A stretch of 64,000 nt of DNA from Stenotrophomonas sp. Ste86 (GTDB lineage Bacteria > Pseudomonadota > Gammaproteobacteria > Xanthomonadales > Xanthomonadaceae): contig NZ_JALJRW010000001.1 in the NCBI RefSeq assembly GCF_024519465.1, positions 304,644 through 368,643 on the forward strand, read 5' to 3'. The translations under genes and the position numbers were made by a program. This document shows, piece after piece, positions 1-8,018 of this stretch; the first letter of the stretch is position 1, and the number at the start of each line of letters is the position of its first letter. The notes under the pieces are model-generated. The model was given only the letters and a program-made list of their open reading frames with translations. It was not told the origin of the DNA and ran no database searches.

Positions 1-408
1 CCACGGCCATCGAGAACATGGTTCCTATTCCGTAGAACAACCATTTCTGGAAGAGTTGCTTGGTCTGGTGAACAGCAGGCACAGGATGAACAATGGCCCC
101 AGGCCAATGAACAAGGCCACGGCAACCTGATAGAGCAGCAGCATGGAGCAGGCAGTTACCGCCGGGCCGCCGGTGCCCAGTCCGATGAACCACATTGCAC
201 GCGACTTGTCATGCTGCAGGCCGGGGTCATCCAAAACCTTGATGGCGTCGATGCTGGACAGCGCCACCTGCATCAACGCCAGGCTTTTACTGATCTGCTC
301 CTCGGCGCTTTCGCCCTTGCCTGTCACCGCATGGGTGATCAGCCAGCCCACGTCCTCGGTCAGGAACTTGTTCTTGCTGGTGTCTCGTGCCCATCTTGGT
401 GGCCACGC
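1..408 (-). pseudogene. virB6 fragment D (internal part, runs off window)
   Basis: The bases align almost continuously with about 3505-3920 of the intact virB6 in this window, the middle of the gene. The translation shares long stretches with VirB6, such as LTEDVG, TGKGESAEEQI and SSIDAIKVLDDPGLQ. One base is missing near 70-72 relative to the intact copy (GGTCTGGTGAACAG versus GGTCTGGTCAAACAG), so the frame breaks after LLF. The start of VirB6 is absent, and homology stops about 40 bases after the end of the neighbouring DUF4189 gene. Its 3' end lies left of the window. It is read as a decayed duplicate, not a working channel subunit. Confidence 0.85.
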
Positions 409-449
409 CATTCACGAGTGTAGCCCCAGCCTGTGAAATGCCACTAACT

Positions 450-977
450 CTAGAATGCTTCGAATTTCGGCTCAGTGCATGCCGAATAAACTACATCGCA
501 GCCCTTCCCGCCACGAGAGTCACACAGTTTAATCGCCACACCTTTGGCCAACGCCTCTGTCGCGGCACTACCAAAGCTCGTACCTGGGGTTCCAGACGCC
601 GGCACTGCAGCAGCGGCGCATCGGTTCTTGTAAGTGAACGAAATCCTGCAATCGCTCGCCCCCGATCTAGAGCACTCAGCGATTGCATTTTTGGTGGCAT
701 CAGCTTTCCTGACCTCTCCGGTGACCGTTCCAGAGGCGCCCGTGGACGAAGTGGAAATGGCTCCCCAAGTCTTTAGCCAACGACCAGTTGCACGCGGCCC
801 GTCATTGGTGCTGCCGCCCGCAGGAATCGGAGCACATCCTGGCGCGCGACTGTCACCGATTGGGTAATGCCTAGGCGGGCATCCGCCCTCCGCGCGCGCG
901 CTCTCCGAGAAAGAGAGCACCGCACAAATCAACACAAACGAGGCCAACACACGTCTACCATAAGAAATAGAAATCAC
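450..977 (-). CDS. secreted DUF4189-domain protein (copy c)
   Basis: A 175-residue secreted protein. The likely start is GTG at 977, with AAGAGG just upstream; a second GTG nine codons in is possible. A signal peptide ends near SARA. The mature part begins with a Cys-Pro-Pro motif and an RAPGCAPIP motif, followed by a WGAI-type DUF4189 domain with paired cysteines. Eight cysteines sit at the same places as in the two sister genes at 1416 and 2492, suggesting four disulfides in the periplasm or outside the cell. It lies 36 bases after the end of virB6 fragment C. The function of DUF4189 is not settled; a role tied to the T4SS is inferred from position only. Confidence 0.75.
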   Translation of the reverse strand: MISISYGRRVLASFVLICAVLSFSESARAEGGCPPRHYPIGDSRAPGCAPIPAGGSTNDGPRATGRWLKTWGAISTSSTGASGTVTGEVRKADATKNAIAECSRSGASDCRISFTYKNRCAAAAVPASGTPGTSFGSAATEALAKGVAIKLCDSRGGKGCDVVYSACTEPKFEAF

Positions 978-1013
978 AACCTCTTTGTTCAGTGCTTAGC
1001 CCGAAGCCAAGAA

Positions 1014-1405
1014 TCAGTTATTCCTCGCCGCACCGATATGATTAGGGGCGTGCCCGGGTCCAACAGAGTTGCCCTGCGACGGTGAAGTTCTGACCATCTG
1101 ATTCGTTTCCACGTTACTGGTTTGAGCTTCTGTTCTCGCAGGCTGCGGCGGCGTATACGACCCCGGCGGCTGACCCTGCGGGCGCTCGGCTGACCAGCGG
1201 TACGGCCGCCTATCTGCGAATAAGGCATGAAGCCAACCAACGTACCCTGCAAGAACATTGCTGCCATAGGGGGGGGGCAGTCAGGATACGAGCCTTGAGG
1301 ATCAAGCCCATGCGACCCTGCTGCGTCGCCTGGCTGGTCGTATCATGACTGGGGGCGCCATCCAACAGGACGTTGTTCTCACCAATGCGATTGTCCAGAA
1401 CCACG
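1014..1405 (-). pseudogene. virB6 fragment C (3' end with its own tail)
   Basis: This is a copy of about the last 385 bases of virB6. Two reading frames carry the homology: one has TSQATQQGRMGLIL and the next has MAAMFLQGTL and YSQIGG. They are separated by a run of nine G at 1269-1277 where the intact gene has seven, and a further frame change follows after YSQIGG. After the shared GQPPGSYTPPQ the tail is unlike intact VirB6 and ends in GAARNN before a TGA at 1014-1016. There is no start region. Homology begins about 10 bases past the stop codon of the DUF4189 gene at 1416. Confidence 0.85.
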
Positions 1406-1415
1406 CCTACGCACC

Positions 1416-1913
1416 TCAAAAAGCCTCAAATTCTGGATCCGAACAGGCCGAATAGACTGTACGGCATTCCAACCCGCCCCCAGCACGACACTTCTGCAGG
1501 GCGAGCTCTTTGGATGTGGCTTCATTGGCGGAACTTCCGAAGCTAGTCCCGCCCTTTCCGGAGCCAGGAACTGCTGCAGCAGCACACTGATTCTTATAGG
1601 TAAAAGCCACGTTACAAGCCTTCCCGCCGGAAGTCGCACATATGCTCACGGCTGCCTTCGACGCATCGGCTTTACTACGCCGACCGGTCGCTGCACCAGA
1701 AGCACCATCAGGGGAGAGAGCAATCGCACCCCATGTTTTTATCCATCGACCAGTAGGTGTGGGACCCGAATCGGCGCCCCCCCCCTCCGGGATAGGCGCG
1801 CACCCCGGCGCACGACTGTCGCCAATTGGATATTGACCTGGCGGGCAACGCCCCTCTGAAAAAACGTTTAGGGGCGAAAACAGAATTGCAAGAGTAAACA
1901 GTATTTTCTTCAT
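1416..1913 (-). CDS. secreted DUF4189-domain protein (copy b)
   Basis: A 165-residue secreted protein starting at ATG 1913 (MKKILFTLAILFS), which gives a clean signal peptide; the longer reading from 1955 would bury it. The mature protein has CPPGQYPIGDSRAPGCAPIP, then a WGAIA-type DUF4189 domain with the same eight cysteines as copies a and c, ending SACSDPEFEAF. It is closer to copy c than to copy a in the C-terminal half. It lies 93 bases after the end of virB6 fragment B. The coding sequence is visibly richer in A/T than the T4SS genes, consistent with a different history. Function unknown. Confidence 0.75.
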   Translation of the reverse strand: MKKILFTLAILFSPLNVFSEGRCPPGQYPIGDSRAPGCAPIPEGGGADSGPTPTGRWIKTWGAIALSPDGASGAATGRRSKADASKAAVSICATSGGKACNVAFTYKNQCAAAAVPGSGKGGTSFGSSANEATSKELALQKCRAGGGLECRTVYSACSDPEFEAF

Positions 1914-2006
1914 ACGAATCAATAGCTGATCACGAACGGCAAGAGGGACTCCCATTAGTCATCGCTCAGCATTCCCGAGCTTACTAGGGCCTCTACCGCT
2001 AGAATC

Positions 2007-2345
2007 CTATGAGGTCTGCGAAACCGTCCGACCGACGTGCTTCGAAGTGGATGAACCAGAGGAATGGTCATTTGCATTTGCAGCTTGCGGCGGCATATAC
2101 GACCCCGGCGGTTGCCCCTGCGCTTCAGGCTGTGCCGCTACTGGAGAGAGCCACCAATCTGGGAGCATGCCGAGAACCACCCAGTGTGCCCTGGAAGAAC
2201 ATCACAGCCATTGGGGAGGCAGTCAGGATCAGGGTCCGTGAGGATCAAGCCCATGCCACCCTGCTGCATCGCCTGGCTGGTGATACCGTCGCTGTCCGCA
2301 CCTGCCAACAGTGCGGTCGTGCCGAACGGCGCTGATGCGCCACTG
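2007..2345 (-). pseudogene. virB6 fragment B (3' end with its own tail)
   Basis: A broken copy of the last part of virB6. It shows TSQAMQQGGMGLIL, then an extra C near 2239 shifts the frame; a later stretch reads FSACSQIGG where the intact protein has FSPYSQIGG, followed by an in-frame TAG. After the shared GQPPGSY the tail continues as a third distinct sequence ending TVSQTS before a TAG at 2007-2009. About 14 bases are also missing near 2310. Upstream homology ends near 2345, almost the same virB6 position as in fragment C. The 146 bases between this fragment and the next gene (2346-2491) show nothing I recognise. Confidence 0.85.
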
Positions 2346-2491
2346 GAGCAGAGCATCCACAAGGTAAAGGAACGACTGCCAGTCCGCGGGTGGAGCAGAA
2401 GGAAGAGCGCCTTGAATGCTCGATTCAATCACCCACCTTTTTTGATGTCCGGCATCACGGGGCAGGCCTATATTCTACATTCCGATACTAC

Positions 2492-3040
2492 CTATCGGAA
2501 AGATTTGAACTCAGACATGCTACAAGCTGAGTAAATGACTTGACAACGCTGGCCGCCCGTCCCTCTTTCACAACTCTGTACGGCCAACGACTTAGCCTCA
2601 TCCTCATTGGCCGCCGTAAACGTAGTGGATAGTCCTGGCTCGGCGGCTCCCTGTTTAGGAGACGGGTCAGCCAATGCAACGCATTGATTGTAGTAGGAGG
2701 TCCGGACTTTACATTTTGCACCACCCATCCGAACACACTCCGCCATAGCGGCAGAATTTGCATCGCGCTTGGACTTACGTGATTTTGAAACACCCGTTGC
2801 GAGTGATTGCCCTGGGGATGAAGGGGCCGTATCTTCTGCAATCGCACCCCAGCGGGTTTCCCACTTTCCAGTAGGAGTCGGCGAGCCCGACTCACCACCA
2901 CCAACTGAAGCGCCGGGAATTGGCGCACAGCCCGGCGCTCTGTCGTCGCCGATCGGATACTGGCCAGGAGGGCAACGGCCCTCTGCCAGCACCACTGTAG
3001 GCACCAGCAAAAGCATCATAAATACGAGCACCGATTTCAT
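2492..3040 (-). CDS. secreted DUF4189-domain protein (copy a)
   Basis: A 182-residue secreted protein immediately downstream of intact virB6 (30 bases). The start at ATG 3040 is chosen over TTG 3064 because GGGAG lies eight bases before it and the N-terminus MKSVLVFMMLLLVPTVVLAE is then a normal signal peptide. The mature part has CPPGQYPIGDDRAPGCAPIP, a Gly/Ser/Pro-rich linker, and a DUF4189 domain beginning WGAIAED. All eight cysteines are shared with copies b and c, but this copy has a longer linker (a KSRKSKRD stretch) and a different end (SMSEFKSFR). It probably shares the virB transcript. A structural, protective or immunity role at the cell surface is possible but unproven. Confidence 0.78.
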   Translation of the reverse strand: MKSVLVFMMLLLVPTVVLAEGRCPPGQYPIGDDRAPGCAPIPGASVGGGESGSPTPTGKWETRWGAIAEDTAPSSPGQSLATGVSKSRKSKRDANSAAMAECVRMGGAKCKVRTSYYNQCVALADPSPKQGAAEPGLSTTFTAANEDEAKSLAVQSCERGTGGQRCQVIYSACSMSEFKSFR

Positions 3041-3070
3041 CCAGAAAACTCCCATCTTCATCAAATGATA

Positions 3071-4219
3071 CTAAGTTCCAGCTTTTCCGTACCTTCCGGT
3101 GTCCTGACCGGTCGGCCCGGAATTTGACACCCCTCCAATATTTCTACCCGAATTGTGTTGGAGCGGAGCTTCGCTGCCTTTGTGCTCCTCATTCCTCGCC
3201 TGAGGCGGCGTATAGGACCCCGGCGGCTGACCCTGCGGACCCGGCGCGCCACCGGCGCCACCTATCTGCGAGTATGGCGAGAAACCACCCAGCGTGCCCT
3301 GGAAGAACATTGCAGCCATTGGGGGGGCAGTCAGGATCAGGGTCGTGAGGATCAAGCCCATGCCGCCCTGCTGCATCGCCTGGCTGGTCATGCCGTCGCT
3401 GGCCGCGCCGGCCAACAGGAACTTGTTGACCAGTGCCGTTGTCCAGAACGACGCCGACACGCGAATCACCATATCGAGCGCGATCGACACCATTGCCGAC
3501 AGCACGGCCATCGAGAACATGGTTCCTATTCCGTAGAACAACCATTTCTGGAAGAGTTGCTTGGTCTGGTCAAACAGCAGGCACAGGATGAACAGTGGCC
3601 CCAGGCCGATGAACAATGCCATGGCAACCTGATAGAGCAGCAGCATGGAGCCGGCGGTTACCGCCGGGCCGCCGGTGCCCAGTCCGATGAACCACATTGC
3701 ACGCGTCTTGTCCTGCTGCAGGCCGGGGTCATCCAACACCTTGATGGCGTCGATACTGGACAGCGCCACCTGCATCCAAGCCAGGCTCTTATCGATCTGC
3801 TCCTCGGCGCTTTCGCCCTTGCCTGTCACCGTATGGGTGATCAGCCCGCCCACGTCCTCGGTCAGGAACTTGCTGATGTCGCGCCCGAACATGCCCATCG
3901 TGGTGGCTACGCTGATGATCAGCGCCGCGCGGGCCATGTTGGTAACGAGCACCATCATGGAGTCGCGGCTACGCCCGGTGATGATCCGGAAGCCCTGGAT
4001 CAGCACCCACAGGGTCATGAGCGTGAGGGCGATACCGCCCACCCACTGCATCATCCGGCCCATCAGGTCGATGCCGAAATCACTGATCCGATCCCGCAGG
4101 AAGTCGAGGATCAGTTTGAAGAAAACGAAATCGCCGATCGATTGGACGCGCACGGCGTAGCCCAATAGATCCTGCAATCCGCCTGAGAAGTCAAAATTGG
4201 CAATCGACCCAATCGTCAT
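3071..4219 (-). CDS. virB6: VirB6, inner-membrane channel subunit of the X-T4SS
   Basis: A 382-residue polytopic membrane protein. It has several hydrophobic segments, for example at about 60-85, 95-120, 195-230 and 240-275, and a hydrophilic Gly/Pro/Gln-rich C-terminal tail from about 330. ATG 4219 is chosen over GTG 4225 because AAAGGA lies eight bases before it. VirB6 forms part of the inner-membrane path for substrates. This is the only full copy; three partial copies lie downstream. The coding strand has a run of seven C (3321-3327) that has become nine in fragment C, so the tract is prone to slippage. The tail after YTPPQ is specific to this copy. Confidence 0.92.
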   Translation of the reverse strand: MTIGSIANFDFSGGLQDLLGYAVRVQSIGDFVFFKLILDFLRDRISDFGIDLMGRMMQWVGGIALTLMTLWVLIQGFRIITGRSRDSMMVLVTNMARAALIISVATTMGMFGRDISKFLTEDVGGLITHTVTGKGESAEEQIDKSLAWMQVALSSIDAIKVLDDPGLQQDKTRAMWFIGLGTGGPAVTAGSMLLLYQVAMALFIGLGPLFILCLLFDQTKQLFQKWLFYGIGTMFSMAVLSAMVSIALDMVIRVSASFWTTALVNKFLLAGAASDGMTSQAMQQGGMGLILTTLILTAPPMAAMFFQGTLGGFSPYSQIGGAGGAPGPQGQPPGSYTPPQARNEEHKGSEAPLQHNSGRNIGGVSNSGPTGQDTGRYGKAGT

Positions 4220-4259
4220 TTCCACAATCCTTTGGTGATACCGCTACTGCGCGGGAGAA

Positions 4260-4282
4260 GGCAACGTGGCGTACCCGTTGCC
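4260..4282 (-). other. hairpin between virB5 and virB6
   Basis: Seven-base perfect arms GGCAACG and CGTTGCC around a nine-base loop, in the 85-base gap between virB5 and virB6. No T-run follows, so it is not a classical terminator. It could affect mRNA stability or the relative output of virB6. Confidence 0.4.
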
Positions 4283-4304
4283 CACTTGCCGTTCCTTCGT
4301 TACG

Positions 4305-5120
4305 TCACTTAACGCTGAGCGCCGCTTTCAGCGAAACCGTCTTGACCAGATCGCTGGCCATCCGCTTGGTGGGGTCGCCCTTCAAGGCCGCCTGGGCGAC
4401 CACCTTCTGGTTGGCTTCCATCACTTCGATGTAGGCATCGTAGGATTTCATGCGGGCTTCCCAGCTCTGCGCCATCGCGGAGATGTCGTTGGCGGTACGC
4501 AGCGATTCGCTATCAGCACCCTGCACCGTGCCCTGATTGTTGTTGGTCAGGCGGATGCTGAGGATCCGGCTCAAGGAAGAGTTGATACGCGGAACAGTCT
4601 GGGACAGGAACTCGATCGCATCGTTGTACTTCCGGTTCTGCATCATCCGGATGTTGACGCAGATCTGGGTCTGCTGCTCTTTTACGTCTGCCTGCGGATT
4701 GAACACGAATACCTTGAACGCCGAGCTCAAACTGAAATCGAGTGCCTGGCCGCAGGTCTCGGCAACCAGATACTGCGGCGGGACCGGCACCAGTGGCGCG
4801 CCTTCAGGCAAGCCGAAACTGTTCACCGCCGCCTGCACCTGGACAAGCGCCTGGCGATACTGTTCCAAGGTACGGAGCCATCGGGTGTTCTGTTCCACAT
4901 ACTCGGCTGCGTCCTGCGCCTTGGACAAGCCAGCGGTGATCTGAGTCTTGTAGGTATTGATCTGATTGAGCAGGTGCTGGATGAGGCTGGTGCCGGTTTC
5001 CTGCACGGGGATCCAGGCACTGACGTTGGCGGTACCCAGCGCCATCACGGCAGCAACAGTCAATGCCGCAAGGCGCGGCGCGCGGCGGCGGGGCTGGGAG
5101 GGTTGCTTGGCATTGTTCAT
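4305..5120 (-). CDS. virB5: VirB5, minor pilus/adhesin component
   Basis: A 271-residue periplasmic protein. It starts at ATG 5120 with GGAG six bases upstream (the ATG at 5132 has no ribosome site). A signal peptide follows a basic N-terminus (SQPRRRAPRL) and ends near ANVSA. The rest is largely helical and Gln/Asn-rich, as expected of VirB5, with a QHLLNQINTYKTQI stretch near the start of the mature protein. VirB5 caps or decorates the VirB2 pilus. Two cysteines (in VAETCGQ and QICVNIR) may form a disulfide. It lies between virB4 and virB6, as in Xanthomonas X-T4SS loci. Confidence 0.88.
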   Translation of the reverse strand: MNNAKQPSQPRRRAPRLAALTVAAVMALGTANVSAWIPVQETGTSLIQHLLNQINTYKTQITAGLSKAQDAAEYVEQNTRWLRTLEQYRQALVQVQAAVNSFGLPEGAPLVPVPPQYLVAETCGQALDFSLSSAFKVFVFNPQADVKEQQTQICVNIRMMQNRKYNDAIEFLSQTVPRINSSLSRILSIRLTNNNQGTVQGADSESLRTANDISAMAQSWEARMKSYDAYIEVMEANQKVVAQAALKGDPTKRMASDLVKTVSLKAALSVK

Positions 5121-5173
5121 ATCAGTCTCCATGGATCGGAAAGCGTTGTCTGCGGGCAGGCGGTCTGTGCGGA

Positions 5174-7621
5174 TCAGGTAACAGTGTCGCGTGCCGCGAC
5201 CGCCGCCTTGCCCGAGCCCTTTCGATGTTTGTAGAACTCACTCAACCACTGGTCCGGGGTGAGATCGGCCTGCGACACGCCTTCCTTGCGTGCCGCTTCG
5301 GCCAGCACCCGGTGCATGACCTCGATGTTGTCGGTGGAGGCGGAAATCACCGACAGGATGTCGTCCATGCCGCGCAGGTTGAGCTGGCAGACGCTGGCCG
5401 CATGGCCCTGCTTGACCAGGAAGCAGCGCGAGCGCTCGTCCAAGGCGGTCACCACCTTGAACTCGGCCTCGGTCAGCTTCAGGCCGTCGATGTAATCGGC
5501 GCGGCTGGCATTGGGATTGGGCAGCAGGATCAGGGTAGCGGTCTGTTCGATCAGTGCCGCGGCGATGTCGCTCTTCAGCGCATCTTCCGGGCTCTGGGTC
5601 GCGAAGATGCCCATGCCATTCTGCTTACGGATGGTCTTCTGCTTGTTCTTGGCAAACTCCTTCAGGCCACCCTCGCCGTCCAGGATCTTCCAGAATTCGT
5701 CCATCACGTAGATCAGCGGACGACCGTCGATCAGCGTTTCCAGCTTGTGCAGCAGGTAATTGATGACCGGCACGCGCACTTCGGGGTTGTCGATGATGTC
5801 GGTGTAGTCGAAGCCGATGATGTTGGCCCGGCTCAGATCGATGGTATCGACCGGGTTGTCGAACACCCAGCCAAGCGAATTGCCTGCCGTCCAGCGCCGC
5901 ATGCGCGCGTACAGGCCGTCATCGCCCATGTTGGGCAGGCTCTTCTGGAAATTGGTCATGCTGCGCAGGTGCATCGGCGTGTCGAGCATGTTCTCGACGC
6001 CTCGGAAAATGTCCTCTTCCTCGCGTGCGCTGTACTCGCGCTTGCCGGCCAGTACCTTGATCAGGTCGGCGAGGAACTGCACGTTGGTCTCATTGTTCTC
6101 GCATTGGAACGGGTTGAAGCCAGTGGCCTGGCCGTTGTCCAGCGCGAGGTAGTTCCCACCGCAGGCGCGTACGAAGATCTCCGCACCTCGATCTTTGTCG
6201 AAGAAGAAGATGGTCGGCGACGGATCGTACTTCTGCACCTGGCTCAGCAGGAAGTTGATCAACGCGGTCTTACCGGTACCGGACTTACCGATCACCATGG
6301 TGTTGGCGATGGCCTTCTCACCCAGCGAATTCTCCGACGGGTGAGTGGCGTGGAAATTGAAGTAGTACGGCTGCCCGTTGGTGGTCTGCAGCGTGGTGAC
6401 GCAGTCGCCCCAGGGATTGTTGTGCTGCTTGCCGGTCGCGAAGTTATGCAGCGGCGACAGCCCGAGGAAATTCAGCGAGCTGACGTTGGCAAGACGCGTA
6501 CGGAAGCGCCAGTTGCCCGGGAACTGCGAGTAGAACGACGAGGTGACCGCAAGGTCTTCCTTGGTCGACACGAAGCCCGCATTGGAGAGCTCGGCTCGGG
6601 TCGAGGCGATGTTCTGCGACAGCTTTTCCTGGCTGTCGGCGTAAACCGACATGATGAAGTGATACTCACCCAGCACGAAGTTGCCCGAGGACAGCTGATC
6701 CATAGCCTGGTCAAGCTCGATGATCTGGCTGACCGCCTTGTCACCGGAGGAAATCATCATGCCCTTGGTGCGGTCCAGCACCTTCAGCGCATCCTGACGC
6801 CCCATGGGGCTGAACGAATGCGTGATGACGTACTCGAAATCGAGGTATTTCAACCCGTTGAGAATGCCAGGATAGGTCCCCTCGGCATACTCCTTGATAT
6901 TGAGGATGGCGCCGAAATGATTGACGCCATTGGGCGTGCTGATCACGAAATCACCGGTCTTGGCCGAGAACATGTGCCGGCTGACCGGCAGATAGTCCTT
7001 GACCGGCGCGGAAAGCACCGGGACGGGCTCATCGATCCGGTTCAGCAGATAGCCGAAGAACTCCAGGGTCTCGGAAAACACCTGGCCGTTCTTGGCCTCG
7101 TACATGCCCATGCGGTACGGGGCATAGTCACGAATCACCGCTTCCACGTTACCGGCCATTTCCAACAGCTTGGCCACGGCTTGGTCCTGCTCGGCCTGCA
7201 GCTTGGTGACGTTGGAGGACTTGTCCATCATCCGCTTGCCGCTGACCACCGGGCGGTACAGCATGGTCAGGTACAGCTCGTTCTGCATGATCCGCTGCGA
7301 GGACAGCATGCCCATGTACTGATCGGACACGTCCTGGTTGAAGCGCTGGCCGAACTGGCTGCGTGACTTCAGCTGGCGCCTGCGACGAATGTCATGGACC
7401 CAGAAGGCCACGTTGACAAAGTCAGGCGCACGCAGCGTCTGCAGCAGTCGGTTGAACGTGTTGTGCTTGTGCTCCAGCTCCCAATCCTCACGCCCGACGA
7501 AGGGAAGCCCTTCGAGGTGCCAGGTCAACAGGAAATCGCCACCCGTGGTCTTGACGACCGTCGGCGCCACGTGGCTCGACAGGGGAATGAATTCGCTGAT
7601 GGAGGTGTCGGGACTGAACAT
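5174..7621 (-). CDS. virB4: VirB4, T4SS assembly ATPase
   Basis: An 815-residue cytoplasmic ATPase docked at the inner membrane that powers pilus biogenesis and substrate transfer. The Walker A motif GKSGTGKT lies at about 445-452 and Walker B is IYVMDEFWK. Length and layout match VirB4/CagE: an N-terminal membrane-contact domain and a C-terminal RecA-like domain. The start at ATG 7621 (MFSPDTSISEF) is preferred; the frame is open to GTG 7708, but that leader crosses a strong hairpin and looks non-coding. It lies 88 bases after virB3 and 53 before virB5. Confidence 0.93.
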   Translation of the reverse strand: MFSPDTSISEFIPLSSHVAPTVVKTTGGDFLLTWHLEGLPFVGREDWELEHKHNTFNRLLQTLRAPDFVNVAFWVHDIRRRRQLKSRSQFGQRFNQDVSDQYMGMLSSQRIMQNELYLTMLYRPVVSGKRMMDKSSNVTKLQAEQDQAVAKLLEMAGNVEAVIRDYAPYRMGMYEAKNGQVFSETLEFFGYLLNRIDEPVPVLSAPVKDYLPVSRHMFSAKTGDFVISTPNGVNHFGAILNIKEYAEGTYPGILNGLKYLDFEYVITHSFSPMGRQDALKVLDRTKGMMISSGDKAVSQIIELDQAMDQLSSGNFVLGEYHFIMSVYADSQEKLSQNIASTRAELSNAGFVSTKEDLAVTSSFYSQFPGNWRFRTRLANVSSLNFLGLSPLHNFATGKQHNNPWGDCVTTLQTTNGQPYYFNFHATHPSENSLGEKAIANTMVIGKSGTGKTALINFLLSQVQKYDPSPTIFFFDKDRGAEIFVRACGGNYLALDNGQATGFNPFQCENNETNVQFLADLIKVLAGKREYSAREEEDIFRGVENMLDTPMHLRSMTNFQKSLPNMGDDGLYARMRRWTAGNSLGWVFDNPVDTIDLSRANIIGFDYTDIIDNPEVRVPVINYLLHKLETLIDGRPLIYVMDEFWKILDGEGGLKEFAKNKQKTIRKQNGMGIFATQSPEDALKSDIAAALIEQTATLILLPNPNASRADYIDGLKLTEAEFKVVTALDERSRCFLVKQGHAASVCQLNLRGMDDILSVISASTDNIEVMHRVLAEAARKEGVSQADLTPDQWLSEFYKHRKGSGKAAVAARDTVT

Positions 7622-7665
7622 GCCTGGTTCCAATGGAGTGCTGCGGGGATCGTGCGTTTGTTGCA

Positions 7666-7693
7666 CCGGGCAGGCGAATACTCGCCTGCCCGG
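7666..7693 (-). other. perfect 12-bp hairpin between virB3 and virB4
   Basis: Arms CCGGGCAGGCGA and TCGCCTGCCCGG are perfectly complementary around the four-base loop ATAC. The hairpin occupies the 88-base gap after virB3. There is no T-run on either side, so it is not an obvious intrinsic terminator. In the middle of an operon such a GC stem more likely blocks 3' exonucleases or marks an mRNA processing point between the pilin-side genes and virB4. It lacks a GTAG head, so it is not the same repeat as the one at 20717. Confidence 0.6.
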
Positions 7694-7709
7694 CTTTCTG
7701 CCAGACACC

Positions 7710-8018
7710 TCAGACCGACGGCGGCTGCTTGTCGCGGTAGTGATTGGGCGTAAACACCCACATTCCGTCGTGTTCCTGGACGTTGCGCGCTTTTAACTTG
7801 AACTGCAGACGCAGACCGATCAGACGAAACACCATCTCATCGCGCTTGGCCATGTGCCGCATGATGAAGATGGCGATCGGAATGGTGATCAACAGCCGCA
7901 TGTCGAAGTACATGCTGAGCAGCAACAGGCCGCCTGCGACCAGGAAGAACGGGACGTATGGAACGCCCAGAAACATCGCTGGCCGCGTGCAGCCGCGGAA
8001 TACAACGTTCTTATGCAC
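7710..8018 (-). CDS. virB3: VirB3, inner-membrane T4SS component
   Basis: A 102-residue membrane protein with two adjacent hydrophobic segments (about 18-37 and 40-55) followed by a basic cytoplasmic region ending HYRDKQPPSV. The N-terminal motif HKNVVFRGCTRPAMFLGVP is typical of VirB3. The start is taken as GTG 8018, overlapping the last eight bases of virB2; no ATG lies near the conserved N-terminus, so translational coupling to virB2 is likely. VirB3 pairs with VirB4 during pilus assembly. Confidence 0.9.
   Translation of the reverse strand: MHKNVVFRGCTRPAMFLGVPYVPFFLVAGGLLLLSMYFDMRLLITIPIAIFIMRHMAKRDEMVFRLIGLRLQFKLKARNVQEHDGMWVFTPNHYRDKQPPSV

Noticed and set aside
1-3064. Insertion-sequence involvement in the virB6 duplications
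   Set aside because: No transposase gene, terminal inverted repeats or target duplications were seen at the joints.
5063-7366. Open frame of 767 codons on the plus strand
   Set aside because: It is antisense to virB4 and lacks any recognisable motif or ribosome site.
7666-7693. Intrinsic terminator between virB3 and virB4
   Set aside because: There is no T-run on either side, and the operon order continues, so a terminator is unlikely.
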